Shown here piece after piece: positions 9,920 to 20,128 of a DNA stretch of 64,000 bases. The notes below the pieces were generated by a model. That model was given only the letters and a program-made list of their open reading frames with translations, made no database searches and was not told the origin of the DNA. Positions within the stretch are counted from its first letter, which is position 1. Every line of letters starts with the position of its first letter. Position numbers and translations under genes: made by a program. The stretch spans positions 124,001 to 188,000 of the forward strand of contig NW_026946366.1 in NCBI RefSeq assembly GCF_035222375.1, written 5' to 3'. Origin of the DNA: Podospora pseudocomata. Its lineage: Eukaryota > Ascomycota > Sordariomycetes > Sordariales > Podosporaceae.

Positions 9920-11678
9920 ATGTCTTCCAGTCACCCACCACAACCGGCAGCGTCTGCCCTTCCCGCCGACGGCCTCAACGTTCTTTCACCAGCGCCAATA
10001 CAAACCGAATCCAGCCCTCTGCTCCCCAAGCCGCCATCAGCTTCCTCATCCTCCTCAGAAGCTGTCAGCGAGGCCGGCACCGAAACAGAAGAATCCACAC
10101 TAATAGCCCAGCCACTTTCTCCCGCCAGGCTCTACATAACTCTCACCTCATCCTACCTGGGCGTCTTCCTCGGCGCAGTGGACGCCTCTATCATTGTCAC
10201 TTTGTCTGGACCCATCGCCTCAGAGTTCCAGTCCCTGTCATTGTTATCATGGCTTGCGGCATCATACCTCATCGCCAATGCTGCTTGTCAGCCCCTGTCG
10301 GGTAGACTCACCGATATCTTTGGTCGTGGGCCGGGACTCGTCTTCTCCAACTTGATGTTCGGCCTTGGTAACCTCATTTGTGGGTTGGCAAAGAATGAAC
10401 AGCAAATCATCCTCGGACGAGTCATCTCTGGAGTGGGAGGCGGTGGGCTCATGAGCATCAGCACTTTCCTTGCCACGGATCTGGTTCCATTGAAGAAAAG
10501 AGGCGTGGTGCAAGGGCTGGGGAACATTGCTTATGGCACAGGCGCTATGCTGGGTGGCGTATTTGGCGGCTTCATCAACGACACTTCGTCCTGGGGTTGG
10601 AGGTTGGCTTTTTTGATCCAGGTCCCGATCATTGCTGTCAGTGGTGGATTGGTGGCTTATTTGGTGAGGGTGCCGCCCAAGGTATCCAACAAGAGCTTGA
10701 TCTCGAGGATCGACTTCCTGGGCGCCTTCTTTATCGTCGGGTTCTTGGTCTTGACGCTGCTCGGGCTTAATGCTGGCGGGAATTTGGTCAGGTGGACGGA
10801 TCCATTGGTCTTGACGAGCATTCCGCTGGGTGTCGCAATGCTCTTTGCCTTGGTGTGGTGGGAAGGCAGGGTGAAGCAACCGATTATCCCGGTGAAGCTA
10901 TTGGTTGAAAGGACTGTTGCTGCAGCGTGTATCACGAATTTTTGCAGGTATGTATCCCCCGATCTTTCTTGAAGACAAGAAAACTGACGTCCCCAGCTCC
11001 ATGGTGATGATGATGACCATGTTCTATGTTCCACTGTATCTCCAGGTCCTTGGCTACACCCCCACACAATCCGCATATCGCATCCTCGCATCTTCGGTCG
11101 GCGTCTCGTTCGCGTCGGTCGGCAGCGGGTTGATCATGAAGCAAACTGGCAAGTATGTCGGCCTGGGCAGAATTGTCTTGTCAGTGTACACGATCGCCAT
11201 TGCTCTCAACACATTGCTGGACCAGTACACGCCACCTTGGATCCCGTTTGTTTCCATGACCCTCCACGGTGCTGGATACGGTGCTATGCTTACTGTTACC
11301 CTCCTTGGCTGTATTGCTGCTGTTGAACACTCGCAGCAGGCCGTGATCACGAGCGCTACGTATGCCTTCCGGTCAGTAGGCACCACGCTCGGCATCACTG
11401 TCGCGTCGGCCGTCTATCAGAACATCCTGAAGGCAAAGCTGTGGGAAAGATTCGGTGACCTGCCCGGTGCGGCTGAGGAGATCAACCGAATCCGTGATGA
11501 TCTTGGGGAGTTGGGGCGGTTGCCTGAGGGGTGGCATGATGGTGTAATTGCGTCGTTTATGGAGGCGTTCAGAGGAGTCTGGCTGACTGCGCTTGGCTTG
11601 ACTGTCATTGCTCTGATCAGTGTCTCCTTGATGAAGCAGCATAAGCTGCACTCGACGTTAACCAGGCAGGAGGAATAG
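9920..11678 (+). CDS. MFS transporter, vacuolar basic amino-acid permease type (Fnx1/Vba-like, DHA2)
   Basis: Two exons, 9920-10947 and 10997-11678, around a 49-bp intron (GTATGT...CCCAG), joined in phase (NFC then SSMVMM). The product is 569 residues. The cytosolic N-terminus of about 68 residues is Ser/Pro-rich and carries an acidic dileucine motif (E30-SSP-L34-L35), a vacuolar sorting signal type. Twelve to fourteen hydrophobic segments follow. Motif A is GRLTDIFGR (residues 128-136), preceded by WLAASYLIANAACQPLSG, which is characteristic of the Fnx1/Vba group. Family members move basic amino acids across the vacuolar membrane by proton antiport. Drug efflux is the main alternative for DHA2 proteins; the dileucine and the Fnx1-like helix favour the vacuole. 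The chosen ATG is the first in frame; the frame is open 75 nt further upstream without ATG. Confidence 0.85.
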
Positions 11679-13579
11679 GTCCTCTGCTAAAAACTGAGGA
11701 TATGTTGGGCGATGCCTGGTAGGCAGGGGAGGAGAGGGGAAGGGAGGAAGGAGATGATGGCGGTATCAGTCCATCTGTCAAGCAAACGTGCATATGTATC
11801 AGTTGTTCCTTCCACCACATGACCCATGAGATATCGCTGCGTAAACGTTAAACGCATCAATGACTCAACATCTCCGTCTGGAACCCTCTTCTTCCTTTTT
11901 CCCAGAGCATGATGTAGCAAAAGATAACCTAGGCTCGGGTCAAAGACAGGTCAAGCTGGGATCAAGATGGAAGTAAGCTGGGATTAAATTGATAGCCAGC
12001 TGGGATATAGGACAAAGGTTGGATAGATAAGGCTGGGATATAGCTGGGATGAAAGAAAGATGGCCTGTAGTACCACGTTTCGAGTTGTGCTCGTATAACT
12101 TATCGGGTGCCCTCAACTACTTCCCCAGTAACCAAATTCCAATTCCCTAATATTGTCACCCTGAATCTTTAATTTACTCTTACCATAATGCGCTGGTGAT
12201 TTTGCCCTGCCCCACCGCACCTCACCGACAACCGCCCATGCCTTAGCGTGGCCACATCGACAGCCCAGTTTCATGACATGCACAACGAACGAACACCATT
12301 GGAACCCAGAGCCTCGCACAACGCTGCGGATTTATTTTTTCTCTGTCACCATCACTGCTGCCGGTTCTTTCCGTTTCTTTTGCTTTCACCTCCTCCAACC
12401 GTTGGTACCTGCGCACACCTGGTACATGGTTCATGCATCTTCAACTGCCGCTTGACAGCTGCCGCAGGCCGCATCTGATACACCGCTCTCTTTCGCACCA
12501 CCACCACAACGCATCTTCAGTTTTCCCTCAATTATTTCACCTTTCCTCATGTCTTCAACCTTCGCCCCAAACCCCAAGCCTTTCACCAACCACCAACCCC
12601 TCAGCAGCCGATGCACTACCCCCAAACGTCTCAGAACAACATCCACCCCCATCAACCACAACAACCCTCGTTTCCCACCGTCATCCCCTCCCTCATCACG
12701 ACAGCCTCCACCTCCTCAACAAAACCCACATCAAAGTGTAATAACCCAAATGTTCGACCCCTGCCTGGCCCCTGTCCTTCTTTCGGGTCCGAGACCGTGC
12801 ATGCGAGCGGGTCCTCCCGTATCAGCATTCTCAAAACAGGATTTGGAATTTTGGCGATCCCCTCACCTAACACCCACCACCCCTACTAGCGGCGGCCGCC
12901 CCAAAAAAAAAAAAAAAACCTTATCTCAACGTTCACACGCATCTCCCCAGGCAACAGGCACACCACGCCTCATGCGCAAGCAACCAATATAAACAACGCC
13001 CCCCTTTTCTCTTGCATTTCGCGCTTCCAAACAACACTTCATCCGCAAGGCTGACTGGTGTGATGTATCACATTATATGGGTATGAGCGTTCTTTTGTAC
13101 CTGGACAAACAGTCAGCCAAGTTCCATATCCTCATAAGGCTCTCGAGAGTCCGTGTAACAGCACCTAGTGGTCTGCCTAACGGTAAGTAGGTAGTTTGGG
13201 TCAAGGTTGACCGGCCAGAGGCGGCAAGGATAGTAGTCCTACAACTGTAAGTTTCTTTGTTTTCTTATTGGCCCATCCTTGTTTCTTCTAATCTATCTTG
13301 TTGGAACTATGGAATGTGTCGACTACCTATAGAACGAACGACGTAGACCCGCTTTCGTGACGGAGCTACCATCCACCTATACAATGTACTTGGGTAGGTA
13401 GGTATGCCTCAACTCAAGGAAATAAAGCATCAAAGAAGGTAAAGGTAAGTAAAGTTCTGTCGTTGTCTTCCTCATCATCAATTCTTGTTTTGTCTTCCAC
13501 CTCGTCATCACCATCATCCACGAAGAAAAGTTTCTTCGCGTCTTTTTTTCTCTGCCATTTCCCCACTTGTTGGCAATTC
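11679..13579. other. 1.9-kb intergenic region
   Basis: Between two convergent gene ends. Holds an 11/22-bp repeat cluster (11954-12050), a CT/CA-rich stretch at 12430-12800, and an A15 run at 12903. Open frames at 12433-12992 are Pro/Ser-rich in all three plus frames, which fits biased composition rather than a gene. Confidence 0.4.
11954..12050 (-). repeat. Degenerate minisatellite, 11/22-bp phasing
   Basis: AGCTGGGAT, or GGCTGGGAT once, starts at 11954, 11976, 11998, 12031 and 12042. Spacings are 22, 22, 33 and 11 bp. The motif is the reverse complement of the ATCCCAGCT core of the array at 19165-19362. Confidence 0.8.
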
Positions 13580-14866
13580 TCATAGTGATATATTTCCCGT
13601 CGCAACAGCAAAGGCACCGCAAAAGGCCAGATAGGCACACCCTGCCAACGCAGTCGTTGTCGTGTCCAGTCGAGTCTTTGCACTTACCGTGGCGCAAAAG
13701 ACGATGGTGGACACGCCAATGATGGCGAAAACCTGCCCCTTGTCCAACTCAGCGAGGTATAGCATTCCAGCTGGGACAAGGAGCAGTAGAGCAGCGGCGA
13801 TGACGTGGATGGTCCTGAAGATGAATGTCAAGAAGGGATTGGGGATGTAGTTGTCCTTGGACTGTGAAGCGGGCTGTCAATAGTATCTGTCAGCTTTTGG
13901 ACATCCATTACGTTTAGAACAAGAGTGGTGGCGACAGACCTTGAACCATTGGTTATATCGTCTGCTGATGTCGGCTGACGTCTGGATGACCCAGTAAGGG
14001 GGCGGGTCGGCTAGGCTGATCAAGTCCTCGGGTGTTCGAAGGATGATGCCAGCCTCGGGGTCGAGGTTCTTGTTGTAGGTCATCCATTCGTTTGTTATCC
14101 TCCACTGTTCAGGGTGCGTAGCATACTGCTGTTCGTTTGCCTTGACGTAGCCACAACGCTTGACTGGTTTGCAATGGTTAGCTACCGCATAGGTAACCAG
14201 GGCAGTCGTGGTTTTCCGGGTATCTTGTATTTTCTTACAGTAGTCGTCTAATTCCTTCCTTAAGTCTGCCTTGATGGTCTCGAGCTTGTCCTCCATCAGG
14301 GGTTGTCCAGCCGGTCGTTTGTGGTTCGCAGTCGGGCCCCTTGCTTCCTCGGGATGCTCTTTGTAGTATTCACGGAGCTCCTCTGAGAGATAGCTGATCC
14401 TATACTGGCTGTCAACCAGTAGGTGCCAATTCTCCCAGCCGAAAGCTCTGTAAAACTTCCAGTTGGACCATTGATCGAACATACCCGCCAGCTCTGCGAC
14501 ACCGCCGTGATGGATGGACTTTTCGTTTCCTATGAGTCAAAAGTGCCATTAATAAGGCTTGATGGCAAAGGGGATCCTTATTTGCTACTTACTGCCATTA
14601 CGAAACCGGCAGTTATCGTAGGGGTCCTCTGCGCCTGGGTGTGCTGGGATTAGAACGTCACGATGAGTATGAGGGTGCGTGCAGAAGAACTCACTACTGT
14701 CCACTTTCGAGCATGTCTCACCACTAACAGACGCTGAGGATTCGGGCGCGATAGGGGAATCGCATAGTTGCTCTACGGAGTCTCCATCAACAGGACGCTC
14801 CGAGGATCTAGGAGAGTCTGAACGTTGCCCAACCTCTGTTGTGCTGGCATCTGAAGGAAGTGGCAT
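13580..14866 (-). CDS. DUF6594 membrane protein
   Basis: Four exons on the minus strand: 14866-14695, 14634-14593, 14529-13940 and 13873-13580. The introns of 60, 63 and 66 bp have good sites (GTGAGT, GTAAGT, GTCTGT donors; AG acceptors) and preserve the frame. The product is 365 residues. The N-terminus is Ser/Pro-rich. The middle has the family's opening block, here ELAGMFDQWSNWKFYRAFGW and a helical segment QYRISYLSEELREY. The C-terminus has tightly packed hydrophobic helices (FIFRTIHVIAAALLLLVPAG, GQVFAIIGVSTIVFCATV, GCAYLAFCGAFAVA) as in DUF6594 proteins, whose role is unknown. A potential GTAAGT donor inside the last exon (about 13687) is judged unused because reading through keeps the family-like C-terminus. 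An additional upstream exon is possible. Confidence 0.7.
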
Positions 14867-15429
14867 CTTGGTAAAAAGGGGCTGCGGTGGTTTCAGGGTA
14901 GGCCGTTGTGGAAACAAACAACTGAAGTCCTCAGACGTCTTAGTCCCCTCTCTTAAGCATTTTGGAAGCTGGCAAGCACACAAGAGCCTCTTTCCTCTTC
15001 ACTGTCTCCGAGTCTCCTCCGCTCCGGATGCCTAACGTCAGGCATTGGTCGTGCAGAAAAGAGCGATGGTGCATCGAGACGTCTGGCAGCCTTGCCAATG
15101 TCGAGAGGGTGCGCCAACGCTGATGACCAGTGAACTGATGAATATCCTCTGCAGTATGCAGGGCACAACTGGATAGCGCTGATCGAAGAATAATGGCGAG
15201 AATAAACTAGCGGTGACTGTTGGACAATTGGGCCATCGGTGCTGCGCCTCGTTTGGGGCCAAAATGCATCGTCTTGCCGTCAACGCAGAGTAACAAGACG
15301 CCCGGAAACAGTATAGAAGTAGCATGGCGGAAGGAAAGGCGGATAAGGGGCAGCAGGCTCGGGTACATCGGGGAGCGACGAGACCTCTCCGCTTCTCGAA
15401 ACCAATGTCCAGAACACCACGCGCCATAC

Positions 15430-15948
15430 TTACAGACAAGCCCATTGGTTGGCGTTACGGTCCACACCCCCAAAGCACCGGAATAACAGAATTGTGCCGA
15501 GCATAAGTAGGTGAGTGTGCAATATGCAGACATGAACATACGTGGCGATCAGGTATGGAATAGGGGGCCAAAAGCATGGCCACGATAGCGGGCCATCGCC
15601 TTCAACAGGAAGTTGTTCCAACACCCGTGACGGAACATCTCCAAGGTCCGCCATCGGCCTGAGAGCCTTGTCTTGTCAGAGGCATCATGGGTTCCGGACT
15701 GGCGGCCCAACTACGTGCAAATTAAGCCAACCTATCTGCCTTCTGATATCTTCTGAGTCCCGAGAAACAAAACAATTCGATGGTATGTTCTTCTGTACCG
15801 ACCTTGCGACTGTTTCGACTGTTCTTCTCGAGCTCTTTTCCATCCTGGAGACTGGCCGTTCCAGCCTCAGCTCGTCGCGCCTGCAGTTTACGGTTGTATG
15901 ATGGTACAGGTCGACGCACAGCGCCCAGCGCTTCATCCGCGCAAACAA
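15430..15948 (-). other. Possible exons of an unrecognised gene or relic
   Basis: Minus-strand frames ending in YQKADRLA (15919-15722) and beginning MADLGDVPSRVLEQLPVEG (from 15654) read like protein. There are plausible donors at GTATGT after LIAT and at GTAAGTATGG near 15436. I could not assemble a full-length model with a proper start and stop, and no family is recognised. It lies upstream of the DUF6594 gene on the same strand and may be a decayed relative. Confidence 0.2.
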
Positions 15949-17325
15949 GATCGTGGCTCGTGGCTTTTCAGACGCGGCTAACTCGGTTCGCCAGAATCCT
16001 CATCGTCGCGGTATGTTGCTGAGCCCCATCGTTTCGATGTTGACAATGTTCCCGACGTTTGCCTTGTGGGGCGCATTCTTCAAAGTGGTGACATGGACTA
16101 TTCAGCGGTCTCGATCGATCGTGGGAAGCACCGTCAGCCGAGAAAGTGTATCCGAGCTACCGTCGAGCAAGTTTCGAGGATTGCTGAGCAGAGAGTTCAC
16201 AGGAAGGAAATCCAAAACACCGATGGCCTGGGCGGTAGGTGGTGAGGGGAAAGCTAGCGATGTATAGGTAGGTGTGCCTTTAAATCAGGCCTAGCGAACC
16301 ACTCTTGAAGCGAGAAGGAGCAATCACGCTCGCATTGGCACATATCGTCCCATATTTAGAAAATCACTCTTCAGGACAGCAGCGACGAGAACTCTCATGG
16401 AACTGTGGCTTAAGGGCGGCTGTCGCGTCTCAATAATACCGAAGGTTTGAGCCACATCTTAAAACCATGCTTGGGCGATCGCAGGGAAACAATATTTTCC
16501 GTCCTCGTCAGTCTCCCATCCTATCAAAACAGCAGCTCAATGAATGCGTTAAGGTAGCTATGCAATCCTTCCCCTGTTCTCCCCCGACGGCATGTCGTTC
16601 TGGTCTCTGGTAGGCTGGGAGCCCAATCAGCTTTGCCTCAAACAGACCCAGTAATATAGGTTAACCTAATTTGAATCCAGGCGTTAAATAAGAGCAGTTG
16701 CCGCCCCCCCCGCGAGCATCTCGCAAGTTTTCTTCCTTCTGTCAAGAACCCACACAACCGACAAAATCCAACCCAGCTATGCAGCACACCGCACCAAACA
16801 TCAGCCCACACGTCGTGTTTCCCTGTGAAACTACCGTATACGACATCAACTCCACTCCGGATGCCGCAGAAGCCCGACCAAAACTTCAAACATAGGATGG
16901 TAAAATGGTAGGGGCATTCTCTCTTTCCAGCACTCGATCCTCACGTTGCTCTCCCTTCCCCCCTCCACATTCACCCCCTCCCCCCCCCTCATTTTCCTTC
17001 ATTTCTTCTTATTTCCTGACAGCCCCCACCAAGGATGGAAACGGATTAACTTGAGTTGCCGGACGGCCACGTTCCCCAATCAAGCACCTACTCCAATCAT
17101 GTTGGCTGGTTATGCGCTCGGCGTGCACGTTAGTGTATGTGATCGAGCCGGCCGAATGTATTTCCTTTGGCCGAATTCATGGAAAAGCTTCCATCATGGC
17201 ATGATTTTCTTCCCCTTTACGCTCAATATCTCAGCACCGTCAGGCAACGGAGGATGGCTTGGATGGTTTGCGGGGATTATCCGCGCGGGATTTGTGGGGG
17301 AAAGCCCTCCTTTTTGCCAAGACCA

Positions 17326-17371
17326 GGGGGTTGGGTCCGGGTCCGGGGAAGGGTCCGGGTCTTGGTGGGGG
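17326..17371 (+). other. G-quadruplex-capable G-run cluster
   Basis: Runs of three or more G start at 17326, 17333, 17339, 17345, 17351, 17357 and 17367, separated by 2-7 bases. Confidence 0.55.
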
Positions 17372-18411
17372 ACAAGATAATGACATCTCACTAACCCCAA
17401 CGCATGACCCTAACCCTTGATTAACAAGTCAATCCTGGGCGAGGGACAAGTGTGCACAATCCAAGTGGATTGCCGGTGTCGAACCCTTGTGCCGGTTTCA
17501 ATAAAAATACTTGCTCTTTGGGTTTGAGGATCTTTGGAATGAGTTCGGTATGGGGAATTAGTGGTGTTGATTAGAGGGGCCGGAGGGATCTCATGCCGGG
17601 GCTATGGTGATCCGAACATGGGGCATCGATCGCCGAGCACGATGAAAGCCAGCAAGCGACTCTTTTCGATTACATGGTGGATGGAAGACTGCAGGATGGG
17701 GAAGACTGGAAAGGAAACGGGAGCAATCACGAACCTGTCGCGACGAGCGAGGACCCGGTCTGGCGACGCGAATACACAGCAGCAACATTGACTGGGACCG
17801 GCCATGGGCAGCTGCGGATCAGCCAAACCAACCTGTTCATGGTCGGGCGCCTCCAGCCGCACGAACTCCGCGTCAGGGGTGGTGATCTCTTCCGACTGGA
17901 CAGCCCCTCGACGTCAAGATGGCCGTGCGCCATCTCTGCTTATCATCACAAACAGCGTACGCCATTAAATTTGCGATGGGTTACGCTCGCCTGGACCGAA
18001 ACCGAACCAGTCAGAGAAACTCGTATCGGTGTTGATGAGAATTAGCGTTGGAAGATTCGAAAACGCCTTACCGGCTTCCGGAAGAAATACCCGCCGCCTT
18101 CAGAGCACCCTGGGAAGCTGGAATCGATTGGGGAGCCAGCAATCAGCAAGCAGGGATTTTTGTTGAGGAAAGATGGAGAAAATGAGAGAACAAATGTGAT
18201 AGAAACAGGGTAGACAGACCTAAGAGCCTGGCCTTTAAGAGAGGGGTTGCCCACAACAATCTTTTGCTTGAACGAACACTTCTGGTCACCGCAGGAAGAT
18301 TGAACCCCATTTTCCCCTTATCCTCCTTCTGCTCTTTCTCCCACGCCGCTCCGAAACCTCTCCCGGTGTGTCTCAGCAATCTATCCCGCGAATATTCACA
18401 AAGGCGCAAAC

Positions 18412-18672
18412 ATGGGTTGCACCCAGAGCAAGCCTAAGTCTCGGTACTTGGCTCTTCTGCGACCCTTCACCCACATTCGGCATCACTAATTGAGAGTCTC
18501 TAGCAGCGGAAACCAAAAGCCGGGAGTTGCAAAGCGAGAAACCTGGCAGAGGTCCGCCAACGGCCAATACATAGGCCCACGTCCAGTATCACATTCTTCC
18601 AACTCCACAGCCGAAAAGCAGACCGCACCGAAGAAGTCCGCACCGAAGAAGCCTGCACCGAAGAAGAAATAG
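18412..18672 (+). CDS. 66-residue basic protein with predicted N-terminal lipidation
   Basis: Two exons, 18412-18443 and 18504-18672, around a 60-bp intron (GTACTT donor, CACTAATTG branch region, TCTCTAG acceptor) that joins in phase (KPKS-R-SGNQ). The protein begins MGCTQSKPKS. Gly2 with Ser6 fits the N-myristoylation consensus, and Cys3 is a typical neighbouring palmitoylation site. The body includes KRETWQRSANGQYIGPRP, and the C-terminus has three APKK units ending in KKK-stop. There is no membrane helix. A lipidated N-terminus with a polybasic tail suggests peripheral attachment to the inner plasma membrane (inference). The first exon is only 32 nt, so ORF scanning misses it. I do not recognise a named family. 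Confidence 0.6.
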
Positions 18673-18914
18673 GAGCAACACCCGGGGGAGACATCCACAT
18701 GTGGCCTTGGCGTGAGGACGATGGCGGGAGGACCGGTGCTGCACTGCACCAGGGGGTTTCGCGCTTGGATTTTTGGGTCATCATACAGAGGATTTTGTAT
18801 TTATGGGGATCTTGAGTATTTACTTGCAAAGGGCGACCTCTAAAAGATAGGTTTTTTTTGTTTTGCTTTTACATAACCACTCTTGCCTCTCTGGATTTGG
18901 GCAACTCCCTCCAA

Positions 18915-18933
18915 TGTGTGTGTGTGTGTGTGT
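18915..18933 (+). repeat. (TG)9 microsatellite
   Basis: Uninterrupted TG dinucleotides. Confidence 0.9.
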
Positions 18934-19164
18934 TGAGCAGGCTCCCAAGGACCCCGCGTCATTGCTCCACAAGAGCGGCCGACGCCATACTCTTTTGACG
19001 ATGTGACGGCTCTCAAATTGACATCGGTACCAAGATGGATTCTTCTGGCTATTTCTGGTATCCCGCCAACAACTTTGTGTGACGGTCATCGTAAAAAATA
19101 CAAGTTATTATACTTTACATGTAATTTTCTTTTTTTTTAAAAAAAAAACATCTTTCTGTCATCT

Positions 19165-19362
19165 TGCTTCATGTTTCCTTTATCCAAGCTATGTTTTTCC
19201 ATCGTCCCAGCTCTATCTTTCCAATGTCCCAGCTACATATACGCTTTCTCCCAACTACATCTGTATTTTATCCCAGCTATACACGCCTTTTGTCTCAGCT
19301 ATATTCACTACTTACCTCAGGTATTTTGACCTTTTGCGCCAGCTATCACGGCGCAGGCATTG
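19165..19362 (+). repeat. 22-bp minisatellite, about nine units
   Basis: AGCT or a one-base variant (AACT, AGGT) starts at 19187, 19209, 19231, 19253, 19275, 19297, 19319 and 19341, exactly 22 bp apart. A weaker unit begins at 19165 (TGCT). Each of the first seven junctions is preceded by a pyrimidine-rich TNYC or CNCC. Because 22 is not a multiple of 3, the array does not encode a simple protein repeat. Confidence 0.9.
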
Positions 19363-20128
19363 AATAACGCATGGACATGGCGATGGCGGCTAGGGTTCGT
19401 CGACCCGAGCTCATGGATTTAATTAGCTGAGAATTATATATAATCACTGCGCTACCTTATATCACCTTCTACAAAGTAGAACCGTACCATTTCTTCCCTA
19501 GGATATTTACTGCAATCCGCAACTTAGAAGATGGAGCATGTGGGTCATGTCCGTGCTGAAGCCATCATGGATCTTTCTTCAGTGCTCCACCCATCTAGAC
19601 CCTCTTTTGACAGCTCGCTTCGGGACGGCCCGCAACTCTAACGTTTAGTAGAGGCAGGGAAGAAGATGGTTGTTGAAAGAATGCTCGTAGGTGCACGTGT
19701 TGACGGGCGAAGGGGGAGGATTAAAGAGGTAGATGTTGGGAAATTGGCGCGTGTTATGTCTACCTCACCGGACGTGTGATGGCGTTACTTTACTTTATCA
19801 TTGTCACAAGCCAATATTGAAGCATCGGGGCGTGATTTGAGGGCAGCGCTCTCTGGACGCCCATCGAGACTAACAATAACATATCCAGCAACCGATAAAT
19901 AATGTTTTCATTGCTAAACTGCCTATCCCAGAGTCAAGAGTGCAGAAAAAAGTAAGCATTTATTATTTAGGTAGGCCAGCAAATCCAGCATGCTCAAAGT
20001 ACACAGTAACCTTGCCTGTAGCCTGATCCCGCCGTCGATTTCCGGCTTGTTTACTGATGTTATGAAGAGATGATGCAGACGCCATGCGTTGGTATATGTG
20101 TACAAACTGTAGTAACCTCCAAAAACAA

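Larger units (their letters stand above)
14867..18411. other. 3.5-kb region without a confident gene
   Basis: Contains several modest open frames on both strands. The minus strand at 15430-15948 is the most gene-like part and is listed separately. A G-rich block with quadruplex potential lies at 17326-17371. Frames at 16946-17380 and 17674-18045 have no recognisable domain. Confidence 0.35.
18673..20128. other. Intergenic region with microsatellite and minisatellite
   Basis: 1.46 kb between the small gene and the 3' end of tof1. It holds a (TG)9 run (18915-18933), T/A homopolymers near 19129-19149 and the 22-bp array at 19165-19362. No gene is recognised in the rest. Confidence 0.5.

Noticed and set aside
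12433-12992. Overlapping Pro/Ser/Thr-rich frames as a possible gene
   Set aside because: All three plus frames are open with the same bias and none has a domain or splice structure; composition explains them.
13640-13690. 46-bp GTAAGT...GGCAG intron in the last DUF6594 exon
   Set aside because: Removing it shifts the frame into a charged tail and destroys the third hydrophobic helix expected for the family.
17450-17510. Possible tRNA B-box (GGTGTCGAACCC)
   Set aside because: The B-box match is imperfect and no A-box or acceptor stem pairs at the right distance.
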